DNA from: Pseudogemmobacter bohemicus
Lineage (GTDB): Bacteria > Pseudomonadota > Alphaproteobacteria > Rhodobacterales > Rhodobacteraceae
Direction of reading: 5' to 3'
DNA length: 64,000 nt
Assembly (NCBI RefSeq): GCF_003290025.1
Contig: NZ_QNHG01000001.1
Coordinates: 759,913 to 823,912, forward strand
The position numbers were made by a program, and so were the translations under genes. The notes under the pieces are model-generated. The model was not told the DNA's origin and made no database searches. It saw only the letters and a program-made list of their open reading frames with translations. Shown piece after piece: positions 1 to 8,466 of the stretch. The stretch's first letter is position 1. Every line of letters starts with the position of its first letter.

Positions 1-2
1 TC

Positions 3-377
3 ATCGACATCCTTGCCGGGAATGATCGGGCATATCCGCGACAGGGATCACTGCGGCGAGATGCAACATTTTCCCCGGCCAGCTTCTCTGGCCAGTGGCT
101 TTCTCTGGCCCGCCTCACGGCGTGTGACGAGGGCTTTGCGCGTCGGACGATTGTTTATCCCGGTAGCGGGCACGGCAACAGACCGGCCGGGATCAGGTCG
201 TCACGACATAAACAATGGCAGATCCCCCAGAGCTTCACTCAGCCGGCAGAGGCGGCGTTTGGACGGCTCCGGGCGGCGCAGCCTGACCGGCTGATCCAGG
301 AAACAGCCGCAGATTTCCGGCCGCCAACGGCAAAAATTCCGGGCGACGGAGAAACTGGTTACACGACATCAGGATGA
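3..377 (+). CDS. possible C-terminal part of a gene cut by the window edge
   Basis: A frame is open without a stop from the first bases to a TGA at 375-377 (about 124 codons) and has no start codon in the window. The middle and end (for example FTQPAEAAFGRLRAAQPDRL) read like ordinary protein, but no family is recognised. In a high-GC genome an open frame of this length can arise by chance, so this is only a candidate. The following 83 bases up to the tRNA hold nothing recognisable. Confidence 0.2.
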   Translation: MDILAGNDRAYPRQGSLRRDATFSPASFSGQWLSLARLTACDEGFARRTIVYPGSGHGNRPAGIRSSRHKQWQIPQSFTQPAEAAFGRLRAAQPDRLIQETAADFRPPTAKIPGDGETGYTTSG

Positions 378-460
378 AATGAGAACCCGGAGCGGCGGGC
401 GCGGATTTTTCGCTTGCGGTGACCGGGCGCCTGGACTAAATCCGCGCTCACCGAAACGGT

Positions 461-535
461 GCGGGCGTAGCTCAGGGGTAGAGCATAACCTTGCCAAGGT
501 TAGGGTCGGGCGTTCGAATCGCCTCGCCCGCTCCA
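461..535 (+). tRNA. tRNA-Gly(GCC), CCA encoded
   Basis: A cloverleaf can be drawn. The acceptor arm GCGGGCG (461-467) pairs with CGCCCGC (525-531). The D arm has GCTC/GAGC. The anticodon loop TTGCCAA gives anticodon GCC, and the T loop contains GTTCGAAT. Discriminator T at 532 is followed by an encoded CCA. It decodes GGC/GGU glycine codons. A terminator hairpin follows 16 bases downstream. Confidence 0.97.
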
Positions 536-550
536 GATCGGATCCGCAAA

Positions 551-573
551 GGGCGCCACCACGGCGCCCTTTT
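551..573 (+). terminator. Rho-independent terminator after tRNA-Gly
   Basis: GGGCGCC (551-557), a five-base loop, GGCGCCC (563-569) and TTTT form a classical intrinsic terminator between tRNA-Gly and hisB. Confidence 0.85.
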
Positions 574-644
574 GCATTTCACACCCTTGCCGCGCGGGGG
601 AGGGGCGTTTAATGCCTCGCCCTGCAAGTCCGGAGGCAGATGAG

Positions 645-1232
645 ATGCGCAAAGCCACAGTAAGCCGCAAGACGGCAGAGACGGGGATCGAGGTTGAGAT
701 CGGTCTCGACGGCAGCGGTCGCTATGACTGCCAGACCGGGATTGGCTTTTTTGATCATATGCTGGACCAGCTGGCACGCCATTCGCTGATTGATATTACG
801 GTGCGCGCTGCGGGCGATCTGCATGTCGACGACCATCACACGGTCGAGGATACCGGCATAGCACTTGGTCAGGCGCTGGTGCAGGCGCTTGGCGACAAGA
901 AGGGGATCCGGCGCTACGGCCATTTCCGGCTCGCGATGGATGACACCCAGGTGGCGGCGGCGCTGGACCTGTCGGCGCGACCATATCTTGTCTGGAATGT
1001 GGACTTCCCGAGCGCGAAGATCGGCACTTTCGACACCGAACTGGTGCGCGAGTTTTTCCAGGCGCTTTCGACCCATGGCGGCATCACGCTGCATGTGGAC
1101 CGCATCCATGGCATCAACAGCCATCATATCGCCGAAGCGAGCTTCAAGGCGGTTGCCCGGGCCCTGCGCGAGGCGGTCGAGCCCGATCCCCGCATGGCAG
1201 GGGTGCTGCCATCGACCAAGGGTGCCCTGTGA
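645..1232 (+). CDS. hisB: imidazoleglycerol-phosphate dehydratase
   Basis: This is the sixth-step enzyme of histidine synthesis; it dehydrates imidazole glycerol phosphate to imidazole acetol phosphate in the cytosol using Mn2+. The 195-residue product has the normal length of a monofunctional HisB and shows the family's metal-binding histidine motifs: [24 protein letters not shown] and, near the end, [14 protein letters not shown]. The chosen ATG at 645 follows CGGAGG (631-636); an in-frame ATG at 612 has no such site and would add 11 poorly conserved residues. hisH follows in the same direction, but a double-palindrome repeat lies in the 96-bp gap. The usual next partners hisA and hisF are not in the window. 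Confidence 0.97.
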   Translation: MRKATVSRKTAETGIEVEIGLDGSGRYDCQTGIGFFDHMLDQLARHSLIDITVRAAGDLHVDDHHTVEDTGIALGQALVQALGDKKGIRRYGHFRLAMDDTQVAAALDLSARPYLVWNVDFPSAKIGTFDTELVREFFQALSTHGGITLHVDRIHGINSHHIAEASFKAVARALREAVEPDPRMAGVLPSTKGAL

Positions 1233-1252
1233 AGGAGCGCTCCGTAAACGCC

Positions 1253-1299
1253 GCAAATTTCTTGCAAGAAATTTGCCCGGAATTTTCGAAAATTCCGGG
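1253..1299. repeat. two abutting perfect 24-bp palindromes between hisB and hisH
   Basis: Bases 1253-1276 (centre CTTGCAAG) and 1276-1299 (centre TTTCGAAA) are each perfect palindromes and share one base. As RNA they would form two strong adjacent stem-loops inside the hisB-hisH transcript. A similar pair of stem-loops with TTTC/GAAA-type arms and a similar flank (GGCGC..GTGACA) lies after aroQ at 55668-55711, which suggests a dispersed REP-like family. No T-run follows, so it is not a typical terminator. Confidence 0.8.
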
Positions 1300-1328
1300 T
1301 TGGCGCCTGTGACAAAGGGAATGCCCCG

Positions 1329-1970
1329 ATGAGCCTGACAGTCCTTGTGGATTACGACAGCGGCAATCTTCATTCCGCCGCCAAGGCTTTTCAGCGCATG
1401 GCCGATGAGACCGGAGCGGGTGAGGTGATTGTCTCGGCGCGACCGGAAGATGTCGCGCGGGCCTCGCGCATCGTTTTGCCGGGGGATGGCGCCTTCCCCG
1501 CCTGCCGCAGGGCGCTGGCTGACCGCGAGGGTCTCTGTGATGCGATTGAAGAGGCGGTCATCCGCAAGGCGCGCCCCTTTTTTGGCATCTGTATCGGGAT
1601 GCAGATGCTGGCGTCGCGCGGGCTGGAACATGGCGATACACCCGGTTTCGGCTGGATCCCGGGCGAGGTTGACCGTATTTCCCCGGCTGATCCGGTGCTG
1701 AAAGTTCCGCATATGGGGTGGAATGATCTGCAGATCGGGTGCAGCCATCCGGTGCTGTCCGGGGTGAAATCCGGTGATCACGCCTATTTCGTGCATTCCT
1801 ACCATTTCCGCACGGCATCCGCTGAGACCCGTATCGCCTGGGTCGATTACTCGGGTGAGGTGACGGCGATCGTCGGGCGCGACACTATTTTCGGGACACA
1901 GTTTCATCCCGAGAAAAGTGCGGCGACCGGGCTCAGGATCATTGCGAATTTCCTCAGCTGGAAACCCTGA
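1329..1970 (+). CDS. hisH: imidazole glycerol phosphate synthase, glutaminase subunit HisH
   Basis: This is a class I glutamine amidotransferase that makes ammonia from glutamine and channels it to HisF to form imidazole glycerol phosphate. The 213-residue product has the nucleophile elbow FFGICIGMQML with the catalytic Cys, and the His-Glu pair in GTQFHPEKSA near the C terminus. Its length is normal. The start ATG follows AAAGGGA at good spacing. It lies downstream of hisB with a palindromic repeat between them. Its partner hisF is not in this window and must be encoded elsewhere. Confidence 0.97.
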   Translation: MSLTVLVDYDSGNLHSAAKAFQRMADETGAGEVIVSARPEDVARASRIVLPGDGAFPACRRALADREGLCDAIEEAVIRKARPFFGICIGMQMLASRGLEHGDTPGFGWIPGEVDRISPADPVLKVPHMGWNDLQIGCSHPVLSGVKSGDHAYFVHSYHFRTASAETRIAWVDYSGEVTAIVGRDTIFGTQFHPEKSAATGLRIIANFLSWKP

Positions 1971-2451
1971 TCCGCAGCCCCTTCGGGTCTCTGCTGCGAT
2001 GGTGGAATTTTCCGTCCGCCGTTTCGCGATGAGCATCGTATTGCCGCAAAAACTTCTCCCCGGCCCGAAAGCCCCCGGCCTGATACAGAGTTTCCCGAAC
2101 GGCCCAGCACTGTGTTGCCTGGCGGTGATCGGTCACGGCATTGCTGCCAACGGGCCGCTTCAACACCCGCGCCGCAAAGCTTGTGCCGTTGATCCCGCCG
2201 CCCCGGCAGCTTAGCCCTGACCTCCGATCCGGGCGCTGCTGCTGCCGCGCGGTGTATTCCCTTCCGGTTCTCCGATCCGGTGTCAACACCCCCCCATTTG
2301 CGCCTTGCCGGGGCGCCACCGGCGCAACCGGGCTGCCTTTGCCCCGTCAAGCGGCAGGGGCATGCTCTGCAACGGATAACGGGACTTGCATGCTCCCGCC
2401 CCCTGGGGTCTGGTTCGTGCCGGGCGCGGAAGGCGCGGGGAGAATGTCCGG
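1971..2451. other. 481-bp stretch without a recognised gene
   Basis: The stretch between hisH and the following oxidoreductase has several short open frames on both strands, none recognised and none with a convincing ribosome-binding site. No strong terminator follows hisH; only a weak GCAG...CTGC pairing lies near 1974-1997. Eroded coding sequence is possible but cannot be shown. Confidence 0.5.
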
Positions 2452-4143
2452 ATGAAGATTCTCATCCTTGGCGGTTATGGGGTTTTCGGGGGCAGGCTGG
2501 CGGAGTTGCTGGCGGATTGCCCGGGACTGGAGCTGCTGATCTGCGGTCGCGATGCTGCGAAGGCCCGGCAATTCTGCGCCCGGCAGCGGGGCGGCACGGT
2601 GATGACGCCACTGGCGCTGGATCGCAGCCGGATTGCGGAGGCTTTGCGCATGCAGGCGCCAGACATGGTGGTCGATGCCTCGGGCCCGTTCCAGAGCTAC
2701 GCTGCACAAAATGCCGGCCACGATCCCTGGCTGGTGATCCGCGCCTGTATCGCGGCGCGGATCGACTATATGGATTTCGCCGACAGCGCCGATTTCGTCT
2801 TTGCTGTGCCCGAATTCGACCAGGCCGCGCGTGAGGCGGGCATCTTCGTGCTGGCCGGGGTCAGCAGCTTTCCCGTCCTGACCGCCGCCGTGCTGCGGCG
2901 CCTGTCGCAGGGGATGGAGCTGCGCAGCGTCGAAGGCGGCATAGCGCCTTCACCCTATGCCGGGATCGGGCTCAATGTCATGCGCGCGGTGGTGAGTTAC
3001 GCTGGCGCGCCGGTAAAGCTGACCCGGGGCGGGCAGGCGGTCACGGCCCGGGGCCTGACCGAAAGCCGGCGCTACACGATCACGGTGCCGGGGCGGGTGC
3101 CTTTGCGCAATCTGCGCTTTTCGCTGGTGGATGTGCCGGATCTGCAGGTGCTGCCGCCGGAATTCCCCGGGCTGCAAGAGATCTGGATGGGCGCCGGGCC
3201 GGTGCCTGAAAGCCTGCACCGCATCCTCAATCTGCTGGCAAAGCTGCGCGCGGCGCTGTCGTTGCCCTCGCTGGTGCCGCTGGCGGGGCTGTTTTACCGC
3301 GTGCTGAACCTGATGAAATTCGGAGAGCATCGCGGCGGCATGTATGTCGCGGTGACGGGACGCGCAGACGGGCGGGAGGTCAGCCGCTCCTGGCATCTGC
3401 TGGCCGAGGGGGATGACGGCCCCTATATCCCCTCGATGGCGATCGAGGCACTGGTGCGGCGGCTCTTGCAGGGAGAGCGGCCGGCGCCGGGCGCCCGGGC
3501 GGCGACGGCAGAGCTGGAGCTGGAGGATTACGACCGGCTCTTTGCCGGGCGCACCATCTATACCGGCCTGCGCGACAGGCCAGGCCCTGAGGCACCGCTT
3601 TACGAGCGTATCCTTGGCCCGGCGCTGGCCGGATTGCCGGACCCGATCCGCCGGCTGCATGACCTGCACCGCCCGGCCAGCTGGTCGGGAGAGGCCAGTG
3701 TCCGGCGCGGCCGGGGGCTGATTGCGCGGCTTTTATGCCGGGTTTTCGGTTTTCCGCCCGAGACCGCGCAGGTGCCGGTCACCGTGCGCTTCACCCCCGG
3801 CCCGGAGGGCGAGGTCTGGGAACGCGACTTCGGCGGGCGGCGGTTCCGCTCGCATCAATCCGAGGGCAGGGGGCGCAATTCCCGCCTTATCGTCGAGCGC
3901 TTTGGCCCGTTCTCATTCGGAATTGCGCTGGTGGTGGAAAAGGGGCAGCTTATTCTGCGCCCGCGCCGCTGGTCGTTTCTGGGAATTCCGATGCCGAAAT
4001 TCCTGTTGCCCAATGGGCATACATTCGAACAGGAAAGCGACGGGCAATTCCAGTTCAATGTGGAAATTGCCGCGCCGCTGATTGGTCTGATTGTCGCCTA
4101 TAAAGGCCATCTGCAACCCGGTCAGGGATCAGATCCGGGCTGA
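2452..4143 (+). CDS. saccharopine dehydrogenase-like NAD(P)-binding protein with C-terminal DUF4166
   Basis: This is a 563-residue two-part protein. The N-terminal third begins with the nucleotide-binding loop ILGGYGVFGGRLAELL (residues about 4-19) and continues as a saccharopine-dehydrogenase-like Rossmann domain (VVDASGPFQSY, YMDFADSADFV). The last 180 or so residues (from LGPALAGLPDPIRRLHDL to the end) match my recollection of DUF4166. The substrate is unknown; proteins of this type are often annotated only as saccharopine dehydrogenase family. The chosen ATG at 2452 starts directly at MKILILGGYG; a longer frame from 2386 adds a non-conserved leader. It looks monocistronic, with convergent outer-membrane-type gene 4166-4702 downstream. 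Confidence 0.85.
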   Translation: MKILILGGYGVFGGRLAELLADCPGLELLICGRDAAKARQFCARQRGGTVMTPLALDRSRIAEALRMQAPDMVVDASGPFQSYAAQNAGHDPWLVIRACIAARIDYMDFADSADFVFAVPEFDQAAREAGIFVLAGVSSFPVLTAAVLRRLSQGMELRSVEGGIAPSPYAGIGLNVMRAVVSYAGAPVKLTRGGQAVTARGLTESRRYTITVPGRVPLRNLRFSLVDVPDLQVLPPEFPGLQEIWMGAGPVPESLHRILNLLAKLRAALSLPSLVPLAGLFYRVLNLMKFGEHRGGMYVAVTGRADGREVSRSWHLLAEGDDGPYIPSMAIEALVRRLLQGERPAPGARAATAELELEDYDRLFAGRTIYTGLRDRPGPEAPLYERILGPALAGLPDPIRRLHDLHRPASWSGEASVRRGRGLIARLLCRVFGFPPETAQVPVTVRFTPGPEGEVWERDFGGRRFRSHQSEGRGRNSRLIVERFGPFSFGIALVVEKGQLILRPRRWSFLGIPMPKFLLPNGHTFEQESDGQFQFNVEIAAPLIGLIVAYKGHLQPGQGSDPG

Positions 4144-4165
4144 CCGGGGTGCAGTTTTTATCGGA

Positions 4166-4702
4166 TCAGAACCGGAAACCGGCCAGCAGCTGAGTGCTTT
4201 CGCCAGTGGCCCTGACGCCAAGAGACAACCGGTCGAACGAGAAATTCACCACGGCGCCGATATTGGCCTTATATTCTGTATCCGGATCGGTATTGGCATA
4301 GCACTGGTAACCAAGATAAGAGGCGGGGCAATCGCTGGTATTCTCACGCACCCCCAGCAGAAGGGCGGCATCTGTCCGGAAACGCTCGGATTCAACGATA
4401 TTCGCCCCGACCAGAAGATTATACGAGGTCGCCTGTTTCACCGCCTGGTTCTGGCCCCAGGTCGAATCCAGCAGCGTGCCCTCGCGACCGATATCGGCGC
4501 CGAGGATCAGCTTGCGGCCCTGCAGCTGATGCATAAGGCCAATAGAAAATGGCGTACGGTCGGATTCATTCGGACCATCGGCATCACCCGATCCGATTCC
4601 AATATAAAATGTGGTTCGCGCCAGGCTGACGGATTGATCCTGTGCCAATGCGGGGAGGCCGGCAATACAAAACGAAGCGGCAAGAAGCGCTGTTTTAAAC
4701 AT
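4166..4702 (-). CDS. small predicted outer-membrane beta-barrel protein
   Basis: The 178-residue product has a clear N-terminal signal peptide (FKTALLAASFCIAGLPALA, cleavage after ALA). The mature part has alternating polar/hydrophobic stretches (TSYNLLVGANIV, RTDAALLLGV, YKANIGAVVNFSF, LSLGVRATG) and ends in LAGFRF. A terminal Phe is typical of proteins inserted by the BAM complex. Two cysteines (in SDCPAS and YQCYAN) may form a loop disulphide. No specific family is recognised and the function is unknown. It is transcribed divergently from the DUF2189 gene, with a 249-bp region between them that must hold both promoters. The start is the first Met of the signal peptide. Confidence 0.7.
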   Translation of the reverse strand: MFKTALLAASFCIAGLPALAQDQSVSLARTTFYIGIGSGDADGPNESDRTPFSIGLMHQLQGRKLILGADIGREGTLLDSTWGQNQAVKQATSYNLLVGANIVESERFRTDAALLLGVRENTSDCPASYLGYQCYANTDPDTEYKANIGAVVNFSFDRLSLGVRATGESTQLLAGFRF

Positions 4703-4951
4703 GATTATATTACTTTCCAAATTACTGCTCTTCTCCGGACTATAATCTTCCCGTGAATGCGACAAGCCAATGGGATGCAACGCCCGGATTGTTGTTGCAG
4801 CAAAGTGACAGGGATTGTCGGGATATCGCAGACCGCTACAGTTTCCCGGATTGTAGCCTGGCATTCGGCATCGGAAATCCTTTGAGCAAGTTACAACTTT
4901 GCGAAACCGCCCATTCCGCCTTAGCCTTCCTGTGTCTGGAGGGAGGACGGG

Positions 4952-5830
4952 ATGACAGCAACCAGTGAGACCGGAGCTGAGGCCGGAGTTGAGACCGGGG
5001 CTGAAACCGGGGCCGGGATGGCGGCAAAGGGGGCAAGGCGCCCCGGTGGCAGGCCCGAAATCCTGCGGCTTGACCAGAGCGATCTGCGTTATGCGCTGGC
5101 AAAGGGCTGGCAGGATTTCCGTCATGCGCCGGCCTGGGGGCTGTTCTTTGCGCTGATCTATGTGCTGGGCGGCTGGCTTGTCTTCTGGGCGCTGACCACC
5201 CAGGGGCAATTCTGGTGGACCTTGCCCGCCGCCGCCGGCTTTCCGATCCTTGGCCCCTTTATCGTCTGCGGCCTTTACGAGGTCAGCCGCCGGCTGGAAA
5301 CCGGTGAGCCGTTGCGGGGAGGCGCGATTCTGGGTGTTATCTTCGCGCAAAAGGACGGGCAGATCCCGTCAATGGCGGCGATGATCGTCTTTTATTTCCT
5401 GTTCTGGAACTTCTTTGCCCATATGACTTTCGCGCTGTTCATGGGCAATGTGACCATGACCAATGTGTCGCAATCGCTGGCGATCTTTGCGACGCCTGCC
5501 GGCATTGCGCTGCTGGTTTTCGGCACGATCACCGGGGCGGCGATTGCGGCGCTTCTCTTCGCGCTGACGGTGGTGAGCCTGCCGATGCTGCTGGACCGCG
5601 ATATCGACTATGTCACCGCCATGCTGACAAGCCTCGGGCTGGTGCGCGAGAACCCGGTGCTGATGCTGGGTTGGGGGGCGTTTATCGCGCTTGTGCTGTT
5701 TCTGGCGATGCTGCCGGGGTTTCTGGGTCTGTTTCTTGTGCTGCCTCTTTTTGGGCATGCAAGCTGGCATCTCTATCGCCGGGCCATCGACTGGCCGGAC
5801 GAGGCCGCAGCCGGTGTCACAGCGGCGTGA
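4952..5830 (+). CDS. DUF2189 family integral membrane protein
   Basis: The 292-residue protein starts with about 35 residues of low-complexity Thr/Gly/Ala/Glu sequence, then the conserved LRYALAKGWQDF segment and about six hydrophobic membrane helices (GLFFALIYVLGGWLVFWAL, FPILGPFIVCGLYEVSRRLE, MAAMIVFYFLFWNFF and others). This is the DUF2189 pattern; the biochemical role is not known. The ATG is preceded by GGAGGGAGG, a very strong ribosome-binding site. The psd-pssA pair follows in the same direction 87 bp later and may be cotranscribed. Confidence 0.85.
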   Translation: MTATSETGAEAGVETGAETGAGMAAKGARRPGGRPEILRLDQSDLRYALAKGWQDFRHAPAWGLFFALIYVLGGWLVFWALTTQGQFWWTLPAAAGFPILGPFIVCGLYEVSRRLETGEPLRGGAILGVIFAQKDGQIPSMAAMIVFYFLFWNFFAHMTFALFMGNVTMTNVSQSLAIFATPAGIALLVFGTITGAAIAALLFALTVVSLPMLLDRDIDYVTAMLTSLGLVRENPVLMLGWGAFIALVLFLAMLPGFLGLFLVLPLFGHASWHLYRRAIDWPDEAAAGVTAA

Positions 5831-5917
5831 CCGGCAACGGCCGGTTGCGCGCCAATGTTGCCGCCCGCCCGATCAGTCTGTAGAGACGGGGGGCAGACCC
5901 GGAGAGAGGACAGCCCC

Positions 5918-6610
5918 ATGCGCATGATCGACACTTTCGTCAAGCCGATGCATCGCGAAGGGATCCCCTTCGTGGCGATTTTCGCGCTGATTACCGCAGG
6001 CCTGTTCTTCCTGTGGGAGCCGCTGGGCTGGCTGGGGGTGGGCCTCACCATCTGGTGCTATTATTTCTTCCGCGACCCGAAACGGGCGGTGCCGGAAAAC
6101 AAGGGGCTGCTGGTCAGCCCCGCTGATGGCGTCGTCTCGATGATCACCCCGGCCGTGCCGCCGGTGGAGCTTGGGCTGGGGAATGAGCCCCTGACCCGGG
6201 TGTCGGTCTTCATGTCGGTGTTCAACTGCCATGTGAACCGCACGCCGATCACCGGCAAGGTCACCGCCGTGGCCTATCGGCCGGGGAAATTCTTCAACGC
6301 CTCGCTGGACAAGGCCTCGGTCGATAATGAGCGCAATGCGCTGGCGATCCGGCTGGAGGATGGCCGCCATATCGCGGTGGTGCAGATCGCGGGGCTTGTG
6401 GCGCGCCGCATCGTCTGCTGGACGAAGCCGGGCGATACGCTGCGCACCGGCGAGCGGTTCGGCCTGATCCGCTTTGGCTCGCGCCTTGATGTCTATCTGC
6501 CCGAAGGGGTAGAGCCGCAGGTCACCCTTGGCCAGACCGCCGTGGCCGGCGAGACGGTGATCGCGCTGATCGGAACCGACGCCCCCGCGCGCCATGCCCG
6601 GATCGAATGA
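5918..6610 (+). CDS. psd: phosphatidylserine decarboxylase proenzyme
   Basis: It decarboxylates phosphatidylserine to phosphatidylethanolamine at the inner membrane. The 230-residue product is the short form of the family. The self-cleavage site that yields the pyruvoyl cofactor is the Gly-Ser in [13 protein letters not shown] (Ser about residue 188), leaving a small alpha chain of about 43 residues. Other conserved segments are FFRDPKR, SPADGVV and [14 protein letters not shown] hydrophobic membrane-associating segment lies near residues 15-45. The ATG at 5918 follows GGAGAGAGGA. The stop overlaps the pssA start by four bases (ATGA), so the two steps of PE synthesis are translationally coupled. 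Confidence 0.97.
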   Translation: MRMIDTFVKPMHREGIPFVAIFALITAGLFFLWEPLGWLGVGLTIWCYYFFRDPKRAVPENKGLLVSPADGVVSMITPAVPPVELGLGNEPLTRVSVFMSVFNCHVNRTPITGKVTAVAYRPGKFFNASLDKASVDNERNALAIRLEDGRHIAVVQIAGLVARRIVCWTKPGDTLRTGERFGLIRFGSRLDVYLPEGVEPQVTLGQTAVAGETVIALIGTDAPARHARIE

Positions 6611-7389
6611 TGGGCGAGGATGACCACGACCCGCTGTCTGAAGAGGGCGCGCCCGAAGCGCGCCGCAGCAGGGGAGAGCGCGGGCTGCTTTTGCTGCGGC
6701 TGTTGCCGAACCTGGTCTCGATCCTCGGTCTCTGTGCCGGGCTGACCGCGATCCGCTTCGCGATCACCGGCAATGTGAATATCGCGGTGCTGCTGATCGT
6801 GCTGGCGGCGTTTCTGGACGGGCTTGACGGGCGGCTGGCGCGGATGCTGCGTTCGGAAAGCGCCATCGGCGCCGAGCTGGACAGCCTGTGCGATTTCGTC
6901 AATTTCGGCGTGGTGCCGGCGATGGTTCTGTGGATCTGGGGCCTCAGGGCCGAGGCCTCGATGGGCTGGATCGCGGTGCTGATCTATGCGGTCTGCTGCA
7001 TGCTGCGGCTTGCGCGGTTCAATGTCGGCAATCGCGAGGAAGTGCCGAAGGAGAAAACCGGTTTCATCGGCGTGCCGTCCCCCGCCGGTGCCATGCTGGC
7101 GCTGACGCCGATTTATGTCGCGCATGTGACCGGCTACCGGCTGCATGAGGCGGTGATCACCTTCTGGATGGTGGTGGTGGGAGCGATGATGATTTCGCGC
7201 CTGCCAACGCCGAGTCTCAAACGCGTGCGCATCCCGGCCTCTTCGGCGCCTTTCGCGCTGGTGGCCGCAGTGGCGGCGGTGGCGCTGGTGCTGACCTATC
7301 CCTGGGTGATGCTGCTCTTGTTTTCCATCTTCTACGCCACGGCTCTGGCCTGGCACGCGCTGCGGCATCTGCGCCGGCGTGAGGTCTGA
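6607..7389 (+). CDS. pssA: CDP-diacylglycerol-serine O-phosphatidyltransferase
   Basis: It forms phosphatidylserine from CDP-diacylglycerol and serine in the inner membrane, feeding Psd encoded just upstream. The 260-residue multi-span protein carries the CDP-alcohol phosphotransferase signature DG-x2-AR-x8-G-x3-D-x3-D, seen as [11 protein letters not shown]...GAELDSLCD at about residues 60-85. The start codon lies inside the end of psd (ATGA overlap). It is the last clear core gene before the accessory region; no terminator is visible right after it. Confidence 0.96.
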   Translation: MMGEDDHDPLSEEGAPEARRSRGERGLLLLRLLPNLVSILGLCAGLTAIRFAITGNVNIAVLLIVLAAFLDGLDGRLARMLRSESAIGAELDSLCDFVNFGVVPAMVLWIWGLRAEASMGWIAVLIYAVCCMLRLARFNVGNREEVPKEKTGFIGVPSPAGAMLALTPIYVAHVTGYRLHEAVITFWMVVVGAMMISRLPTPSLKRVRIPASSAPFALVAAVAAVALVLTYPWVMLLLFSIFYATALAWHALRHLRRREV

Positions 7390-7485
7390 GCAAGACGGGC
7401 AACTTTGCGGGACGGAGCGGACATAAAAACGCCTGAGTGCCGCAATAAGCTCTGCGCGTTAAGCGTCACCAAGAGACATACTGCC

Positions 7486-7980
7486 ATGCACCTAACTAGT
7501 GCCTACCCTCATATTGTCGGGATTCCGAGAGTCGTGGTCTTGATCCTAGTTGGGCTCGGCGTTGCCAACTATGCAATAAGGCTTGGCGGGGCATATTTTC
7601 CAGACATTTCAGCATCGCTTTCGCCCGAGAGAGGGGACATCGTCATCCCGGAACTTTACCCGTGGATAGAGTTCAGACTGTTCAACTATGCCCTTTCAGC
7701 AGCAGCATTTTTCCTGTGGAGTACCATAATGCTGCGCGAAATCGGGAGGTTCTTCCGTTACGGGAAAACAGGCTGGCGGCTACGGGGCAGCCGCTGCGCT
7801 TGTCTGGGCCAGAAGCTCGCAGACGATGCGGTGCAGCGCAGCACCTCTGTTGCGCTCCTGATCCCAACCGGCATCGGGGAACGACCGGCCAACCGCGCCG
7901 CGAAGTCGCTCGAAAACCTCGCCTATCGGCAGGATGAGGCCATGCGCCGGATGGTCAATTGGGCTGACAGTCTGGGCTAG
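7486..7980 (+). CDS. small membrane protein, probably chimaeric or truncated
   Basis: The first 100 or so codons give two hydrophobic helices (RVVVLILVGLGVANYAIRLG and LFNYALSAAAFFLWSTIMLR) with codon use and base composition clearly more AT-rich than the neighbours. From about 7780 the frame runs antisense to a more convincing minus-strand reading, so the C-terminal 65 residues are probably not original. The ribosome-binding site is weak. No family is recognised. It most likely represents the surviving part of an acquired gene at the left edge of the accessory region. Confidence 0.35.
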   Translation: MHLTSAYPHIVGIPRVVVLILVGLGVANYAIRLGGAYFPDISASLSPERGDIVIPELYPWIEFRLFNYALSAAAFFLWSTIMLREIGRFFRYGKTGWRLRGSRCACLGQKLADDAVQRSTSVALLIPTGIGERPANRAAKSLENLAYRQDEAMRRMVNWADSLG

Positions 7981-8230
7981 GTTCGCTCCTGCCCGGGTGT
8001 GGGGGCGGAGGGTGTCGGTGTCTTCCGGGGAGATCAGCTCAACGCTTGCTGCACCGGGAATCAGCCGAGCCTGATACTTCTGTGTCAGTGTTCCCGTGGT
8101 GTCGAGTTGGGCCAGTTCTTCACCGTTGACCACCTTGATCCGCGCGATCTGGTCTGCCTCATCCACGCGCAGGATGACATAGCGCCGCGTCGGGGAAAGC
8201 TCCTCATTACAGACTTGGAGGTTGTTGGCT
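7780..8230 (-). pseudogene. fragment of a restriction-endonuclease-like protein (tentative)
   Basis: The minus strand reads convincingly from about 8230 (REANNLQVCNEELSPTRRYV) through KYQARLIPGAASVELISPED and FPDAGWDQERNRGAALHRIV to a stop at 7780. From memory, this order resembles the front part of a family of predicted restriction endonucleases in which a PD...EVK catalytic segment follows directly after ALHRLVC; here that segment is missing. No ATG start exists: the frame is open upstream only through sequence better explained by the plus strand. I read this as a gene remnant cut at both ends. The family assignment is inference. Confidence 0.35.
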
Positions 8231-8406
8231 TCGCGGAATCGGAACGGTTCGCCCTGAATCGTTTGGCATGGCTGCTGCCGAAGCTGGTGCAGATGGAAGC
8301 CAGCCCGAAGAAGCTGCCACCGATACTGGGAAAGCCGACCCTTCCGACCCCTGAGGATATGGAACTGCTGCGGAGGGTGACGCGGTTACTCAATCCCGAG
8401 GGATAG
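8190..8406 (+). pseudogene. C-terminal remnant of an unidentified gene
   Basis: The plus frame ending at the TAG of 8404-8406 gives FAESERFALNRLAWLLPKLV, then MEASPKKLPPILGKPTLPT and a helical end DMELLRRVTRLLNPEG. It looks like a genuine protein C terminus, while the opposite strand over the same bases is Gln/Arg/His-rich and implausible. Upstream of about 8220 the plus frame becomes implausible and the minus-strand fragment takes over, so a recombination junction lies near 8220. The function is unknown. Confidence 0.3.
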
Positions 8407-8466
8407 ATGACTCTGCGCCGATAGCCTGCTACTGGTATGGATCAATTTATATCAGAAGGAACTCCC

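Noticed and set aside
612..644. Earlier hisB start at 612
   Set aside because: The ATG at 645 has a CGGAGG site and gives the usual 195-residue length; the upstream one has neither.
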